Below the pieces are notes generated by a model. It did not search any database. It had not been told where the DNA came from and saw only the letters and a program-made list of their open reading frames with translations. DNA of 64,000 nucleotides, taken from the NCBI GenBank assembly GCA_014799785.1, contig JAAVHI010000026.1, forward strand, positions 39,588 through 103,587, in the 5' to 3' direction. Below are positions 60,771 to 64,000 of this stretch, piece after piece. The position numbers were made by a program, and so were the translations under genes. The number at the start of each line of letters is the position of its first letter. Position 1 is the stretch's first letter. Origin of the DNA: Ruminococcus sp. GTDB taxonomy: Bacteria; Bacillota; Clostridia; Oscillospirales; Ruminococcaceae.

Positions 60771-61343
60771 TCACATTTCATAGGTTTTAAGTATGTCTTT
60801 CGCTATCGCGGTAAGGGGTACTCTCATGTCCATGGCGCGTTTCTGTATCTGTCTGTGAGCGTCAGCCTCGGATATTCTCAGGTACTCCACAAGCACGCAT
60901 TTTGCGCGGTCGATAAGCTTTGCGTCCCTGAGCCTGTTTTCGAGAGCAAGATTTTCCTCCCGCAGACCAAGCTTCTGGGCGCGTGCGATCGTTACATAGC
61001 GAAACGTCTGCAAAAGCAGAGCCTTGTTAAGAGGCTTAGGCAGGATAAAAATATCCGTGCCGCCGATCTTTTTTGCTATCTCTCCGCAGTGCTTCGCAGC
61101 TGCCGCGATTATCACTCCGCAGCCCCGTCCCGCGGCATAGACCGCAAGATCAAGTCCGAACTCTGTTTCAAGAGGAGCGTTCACAAACGCCATGGCATAG
61201 CTGTTGCGGGAAAGCAAGTCCCTGCCGCCGTTTCCGTCCGAGACGGCTATGTGACCGAAGCCGTACTCCGAAGCGGCAAGGGAAATGTTTTCAAGGCTCT
61301 CGCCGCTGTGGGAAAAAATAACTATTCCGTTTTCTCCGTTCAT
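60771..61343 (-). CDS. ANTAR-domain RNA-binding antiterminator
   Basis: A 190-residue protein with an N-terminal pseudo-receiver domain (IVIFSHSGESLENISLAASE, FILPKPLNKALLLQ). A C-terminal ANTAR helix bundle follows (LENRLRDAKLIDRAKCVLVE, EADAHRQIQKRAMDMRVPL). It lacks an obvious phospho-Asp acidic cluster. ANTAR proteins bind paired hairpins in leader RNA and prevent termination, often for nitrogen genes; its position after glutamate synthase genes fits that. Confidence 0.9.
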   Translation of the reverse strand: MNGENGIVIFSHSGESLENISLAASEYGFGHIAVSDGNGGRDLLSRNSYAMAFVNAPLETEFGLDLAVYAAGRGCGVIIAAAAKHCGEIAKKIGGTDIFILPKPLNKALLLQTFRYVTIARAQKLGLREENLALENRLRDAKLIDRAKCVLVEYLRISEADAHRQIQKRAMDMRVPLTAIAKDILKTYEM

Positions 61344-61411
61344 GCAGCGTCCTCCCTTGCAGTTGGCTGTATATAGTATAACATATTTTTTCGGAAAGGT
61401 AAAGACTAAAC

Positions 61412-62140
61412 TTAGTTATTTACATAAAGCTGCTTGTAAGGATTTGCCGTATTGGGACTGAGCTTGAAGAAATGGGAGCTAAGCAGCTCGGCGGCATTGA
61501 GACCGAACTCTTTGGAAAACTCCTCAACGTCGGCGCGGATAGCTTCGATATCTTCGGGGGAGGCGTCCTCGCACTTTACCTGAACGGGGAGTCCCGCGGG
61601 AGCGTGTTCCGAGCGGATATAGACAGCCCCGCCGTGCATACCCGTTCCGCAGAAGCCGCCAACGGGACAGCTTCCCTCACAGCCTATGCCAAGCACGACT
61701 ATACGTCCGCCCGCCTGATACTCGCCTAAAAAGTCACCGACCTTTTCGCCGATAACGATAACGGGAACGTGGGACTGATACTCTTTCATATGGATACCCG
61801 CGCGGTAGCCCGCTCCGCCGCGGATAAATATTTTTCCGTCGCGCATACCGTAGCCCACCGCGTCGCCGCAGTTTCCGTGAATGATTATTTCGCCGGAGTT
61901 CATTGTGTCGCCCACAGCGTCCTGAGCGTTGGCAAAAACGGTGATGCGGCAGTTGTTGAGATACGCGCCCAGAGCGTTTCCGGGAATACCGTGTACCTCG
62001 ATATTCTTGCCGCTTGTGCGGGTGCCGATATAGCGCTGTCCCAAAGTGTTTTCTATAACGATATCCTTGTCTACCGCGGAGCTTACAAGGTGATTGAGGT
62101 CTTTGTAGTGCATATTGTCCGCGTTTATCTTAGTCGACAT
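61412..62140 (-). CDS. GltB C-terminal (GXGXG) domain subunit of split glutamate synthase
   Basis: A 242-residue protein starting at ATG 62140 behind GGGAGGT. It has the repetitive beta-helix of the GXGXG domain (GIPGNALGAYLNN, IHGNCGDAVGYGMRDG, FIRGGAGYRAGIHM, VLGIGCEGSCPVGGFCG). In full-length GltB this domain is the C-terminal structural part; here it is a separate gene, as in archaea and many Clostridia. It overlaps the oxidoreductase gene by 11 bp. Confidence 0.92.
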   Translation of the reverse strand: MSTKINADNMHYKDLNHLVSSAVDKDIVIENTLGQRYIGTRTSGKNIEVHGIPGNALGAYLNNCRITVFANAQDAVGDTMNSGEIIIHGNCGDAVGYGMRDGKIFIRGGAGYRAGIHMKEYQSHVPVIVIGEKVGDFLGEYQAGGRIVVLGIGCEGSCPVGGFCGTGMHGGAVYIRSEHAPAGLPVQVKCEDASPEDIEAIRADVEEFSKEFGLNAAELLSSHFFKLSPNTANPYKQLYVNN

Positions 62141-63377
62141 TTCCGTAACCTCCCGCAAGTTTTTCGTTCCGATAGCCTCTTGAAAAAGCTATCATCTGCG
62201 GCTTTTCCTTAAGAAGCTCAAAGTCGCATTCGTCAATGGAAATATGATGCTTGATGAGCGAGGTGTAGATACCCGCGCGCTTCACGTCTCCCATAAGGAT
62301 AAAGCCTTTCAGCTCGTTGTCCTTTGTGACAAGCTTTTTGTAATTTTTCACGCCGTCTGTCTCGGTAAAGGCTTCGCCGTCGTAGCTGCCTGCGGTGATG
62401 ATGTGCAGTCCGAAAAAGCCGATAGCGTTCATGGGAATGGCGTTAAGGTAGTAGGTTTCCTTGCCCGCCATGTTCTGACCCGCTACTTCACCCTGCATAA
62501 AGGCGTTGGGGAGAAGAGCAAGTATTTTCTGCTGTCCCGTGGTGATGTCGAGAGACTCGGTGCAGTCTCCCGCGGCGTAAACGTCCTTAAGACCGTTTAC
62601 AGCCTGCTTCTGGTCGGTGACAATTCCGCGGTTTACCGTTCCTCCCGCTTCGGCTGCAAGCTCGGTGTTGGGACGTACTCCCACCGCAAGGATTACCATG
62701 TCGAACTCAACGGTGTCGCCGTTGTTCAGCAGAGCCGAATTCTCGGAAAACTCCTTAACGCTTGTTCCGAGAATGAACTTGACGCCTTTGCTTTCGATGT
62801 GCTTCTGCATTATTGCGGAGGCGTCCTCGTCCAGAATGGAGGGGAGTATCCTGTCCGCAAGGTCGATAACGGTCATGTCCGCGCCGTAATGCTCCAGAGC
62901 CTCAGCGGCTTTAAGTCCGATAAGACCCGCTCCCACTATAAGTACCTTTGCGCCCTCGGTAACGGCTTCCTTGACGGCTTTCGCGCTGTCAAAGGTCATG
63001 AACGTGAACTTTTTCGCAACCTTGTCAAGTCCCTCCATAGGGGGGATAAACGGCTTTGAGCCTGTAGCAATCATAAGCTTGTCGTAGGAAATCTCGTTTC
63101 CGTTTTCTATGGTGACGGTTTTGGCGGCGGGATTTATCTTTGTAACCCTTGTGCCGAAAAGGGTGTCCACATCATTTTTCTCGTAGAAGTCCTCGTCACG
63201 GTAGCGCATATTTTCCTCCGTGACCGCGCCTTTCAGCCAGTAGGAGATCAGAGGACGGGAATATGTATGGTACTTTTCGTCGGAGATAACGACTATCTGT
63301 CCCTCTTTGTCAACAAGGCGTATTCCCTGAATTGTACCGATAGCCGCGGCAGAATTGCCTATAATTACGTATTTCAT
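62130..63377 (-). CDS. FAD/NAD(P)-dependent oxidoreductase of the glutamate synthase cluster
   Basis: A 415-residue pyridine nucleotide-disulfide-type flavoprotein. It has the FAD motif VIIGNSAAAIGTIQGIR, KLMIATGSKP, the NAD motif VLIVGAGLIGLKAAEALEHY, ILAVGVRPNTE and VYAAGDCTE. It resembles the nitrite reductase/rubredoxin-reductase-like group. ATG 63377 overlaps the ferredoxin stop by one base. Together with the ferredoxin it probably supplies electrons to glutamate synthase. Confidence 0.92.
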   Translation of the reverse strand: MKYVIIGNSAAAIGTIQGIRLVDKEGQIVVISDEKYHTYSRPLISYWLKGAVTEENMRYRDEDFYEKNDVDTLFGTRVTKINPAAKTVTIENGNEISYDKLMIATGSKPFIPPMEGLDKVAKKFTFMTFDSAKAVKEAVTEGAKVLIVGAGLIGLKAAEALEHYGADMTVIDLADRILPSILDEDASAIMQKHIESKGVKFILGTSVKEFSENSALLNNGDTVEFDMVILAVGVRPNTELAAEAGGTVNRGIVTDQKQAVNGLKDVYAAGDCTESLDITTGQQKILALLPNAFMQGEVAGQNMAGKETYYLNAIPMNAIGFFGLHIITAGSYDGEAFTETDGVKNYKKLVTKDNELKGFILMGDVKRAGIYTSLIKHHISIDECDFELLKEKPQMIAFSRGYRNEKLAGGYGNVD

Positions 63378-63826
63378 CAATCCTCGCCCCTTTCCTCAAA
63401 GACTATCGCGCCGTTTATGCAGCCTGAAACGCAGGCGGGTTCTCCGACCGCGTTTCTTGTGCAAAGCTCGCATTTTGTAATGGTCTTGCCGCCGTTTTTC
63501 TCGTCGATGACGATACAGCCGTAGGGACAGGACAGAACGCAGGTGTAGCAGCCTACGCAGCGGCTGTCGTCGATACGGATAATGCCGTCGTCAAAGGAAA
63601 GCGCGCCTGTGATACAGCCCTTTACGCAGGGGTGAGCGGTACACTGTCTGCACTGCACCGCGAAGCTTACTCCGTCAAGCTCCTCCACGGTAATGCGGGG
63701 GACGGGGTTTTTGTCCAGCTTAAAGGTTTTTGCCATATCGCTTTCGCCGCTGTTTGCAAAAGCGCAGTAATATTCGCAGAGGTGACACCCAAGGCATCTG
63801 TCCTCGTTTACGTAAACTCTTTTCAT
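63377..63826 (-). CDS. multi-cluster 4Fe-4S ferredoxin (HycB-like)
   Basis: A 149-residue iron-sulfur protein with about sixteen cysteines: CLGCHLCEYYC, CRQCTAHPCVKGC, CVGCYTCVLSCPYGC and CELC ... CVSGC, enough for four [4Fe-4S] clusters. AAAAGGAGC precedes the start. It probably passes electrons from the flavoprotein to glutamate synthase; the catalytic subunits would lie beyond the right edge. Confidence 0.93.
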   Translation of the reverse strand: MKRVYVNEDRCLGCHLCEYYCAFANSGESDMAKTFKLDKNPVPRITVEELDGVSFAVQCRQCTAHPCVKGCITGALSFDDGIIRIDDSRCVGCYTCVLSCPYGCIVIDEKNGGKTITKCELCTRNAVGEPACVSGCINGAIVFEERGED

Positions 63827-63881
63827 AAAAAGCTCCTTTTTAGAGATTATAAATTAGAGAATAGAGGTAAGACTTTTTTAC

Positions 63882-64000
63882 CCGCCCCCTTGAGGGGGCC
63901 TTGTACAGTCAAATATTATGGTATTTAACCGTGGGGGTGACTAAGCCCGCGGGGGCTCCCCGCCCGCCCCCTTGAGGGGGCTTTGTACAGTCAAATATTA
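63882..64000. repeat. tandem ~82-bp G+C-rich repeat (one full and one partial unit)
   Basis: Unit one (63882-63963) begins CCGCCCCCTTGAGGGGG and ends GGGGGCTCCCCGC; unit two starts at 63964 and matches it for at least 37 bp up to the window edge (one difference). Diverged copies lie at 49493-49573 and, partly, 48431-48461. Confidence 0.85.

Overview
The window looks like a chromosomal segment of a gut or rumen Gram-positive in the Ruminococcus/Oscillospiraceae neighbourhood. The support is an A+T-rich Firmicutes style: AAGGAGG-like ribosome sites, consensus TTGACA-N17-TATAAT promoters and many U-tailed hairpin terminators. It also carries LL-diaminopimelate aminotransferase (DapL) lysine synthesis, a split glutamate synthase with a ferredoxin, zinc-ribbon membrane proteins and a giant Cna_B surface protein. 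The species is not determinable by eye. The left 36 kb is accessory, A+T-rich and mosaic; the right 22 kb is more G+C-rich, densely packed and mostly housekeeping.

Layout. (1) 1-9,291: one-directional mobile-element module. It has an AAA+ ATPase with small membrane and acidic partner proteins, an excisionase-like helix-turn-helix gene, tiny membrane peptides, a DUF932 protein, a YqaJ-type exonuclease with a Cys-motif partner, and a translationally coupled amidoligase plus class II glutamine amidotransferase pair. (2) 9,292-11,519: a membrane protein, an orphan VbhA-like Fic antitoxin and a serine recombinase. (3) 11,520-21,060: a defence island. It holds an AbiEi/AbiEii toxin-antitoxin pair, then a tightly coupled six-gene operon (DNA methyltransferase, BglII-like endonuclease, ParB-like protein, SNF2-type helicase, DUF3883 PD-(D/E)xK protein, AIPR protein). 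A decayed second copy of the recombinase 3' end closes it. (4) 21,073-27,794: a Fic protein with its own operator, an AAA_14/DUF4143 ATPase, a three-gene radical-SAM operon and a membrane protein. (5) 27,795-29,531: a scar region with a candidate small RNA, stacked terminators, repeats and two pseudogenes. (6) 29,557-35,338: zinc-ribbon membrane proteins, a TPR-like anchored protein, a Hanks-type kinase and an HTH regulator, flanked by two copies of a ~100-bp repeat. (7) 36,120-41,912: a ~1,930-residue Cna_B surface protein. (8) 42,223-47,692: a MATE exporter with an AraC/GyrI regulator, and an ECF sigma factor with anti-sigma and secreted proteins. (9) 47,843-63,826: pyrophosphatase, glycosyltransferase, glmS, upp, rpiB, tsaB/tsaE, thrB/hom/ACT regulator, dapL/dapF, and an ANTAR regulator with part of a split glutamate synthase.

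The most interesting candidates are: the 13.4-20.9 kb operon, a combination of a type II-like restriction pair with ParB-like, SNF2, DUF3883 and AIPR proteins that I do not recognise as a named system; the amidoligase/amidotransferase pair; the promoter-to-terminator small RNA locus at 27.9-28.1 kb; and a six-hairpin array with 3-nt loops between dapF and dapL. All functional statements are from reading the sequence and family memory; no search was run.
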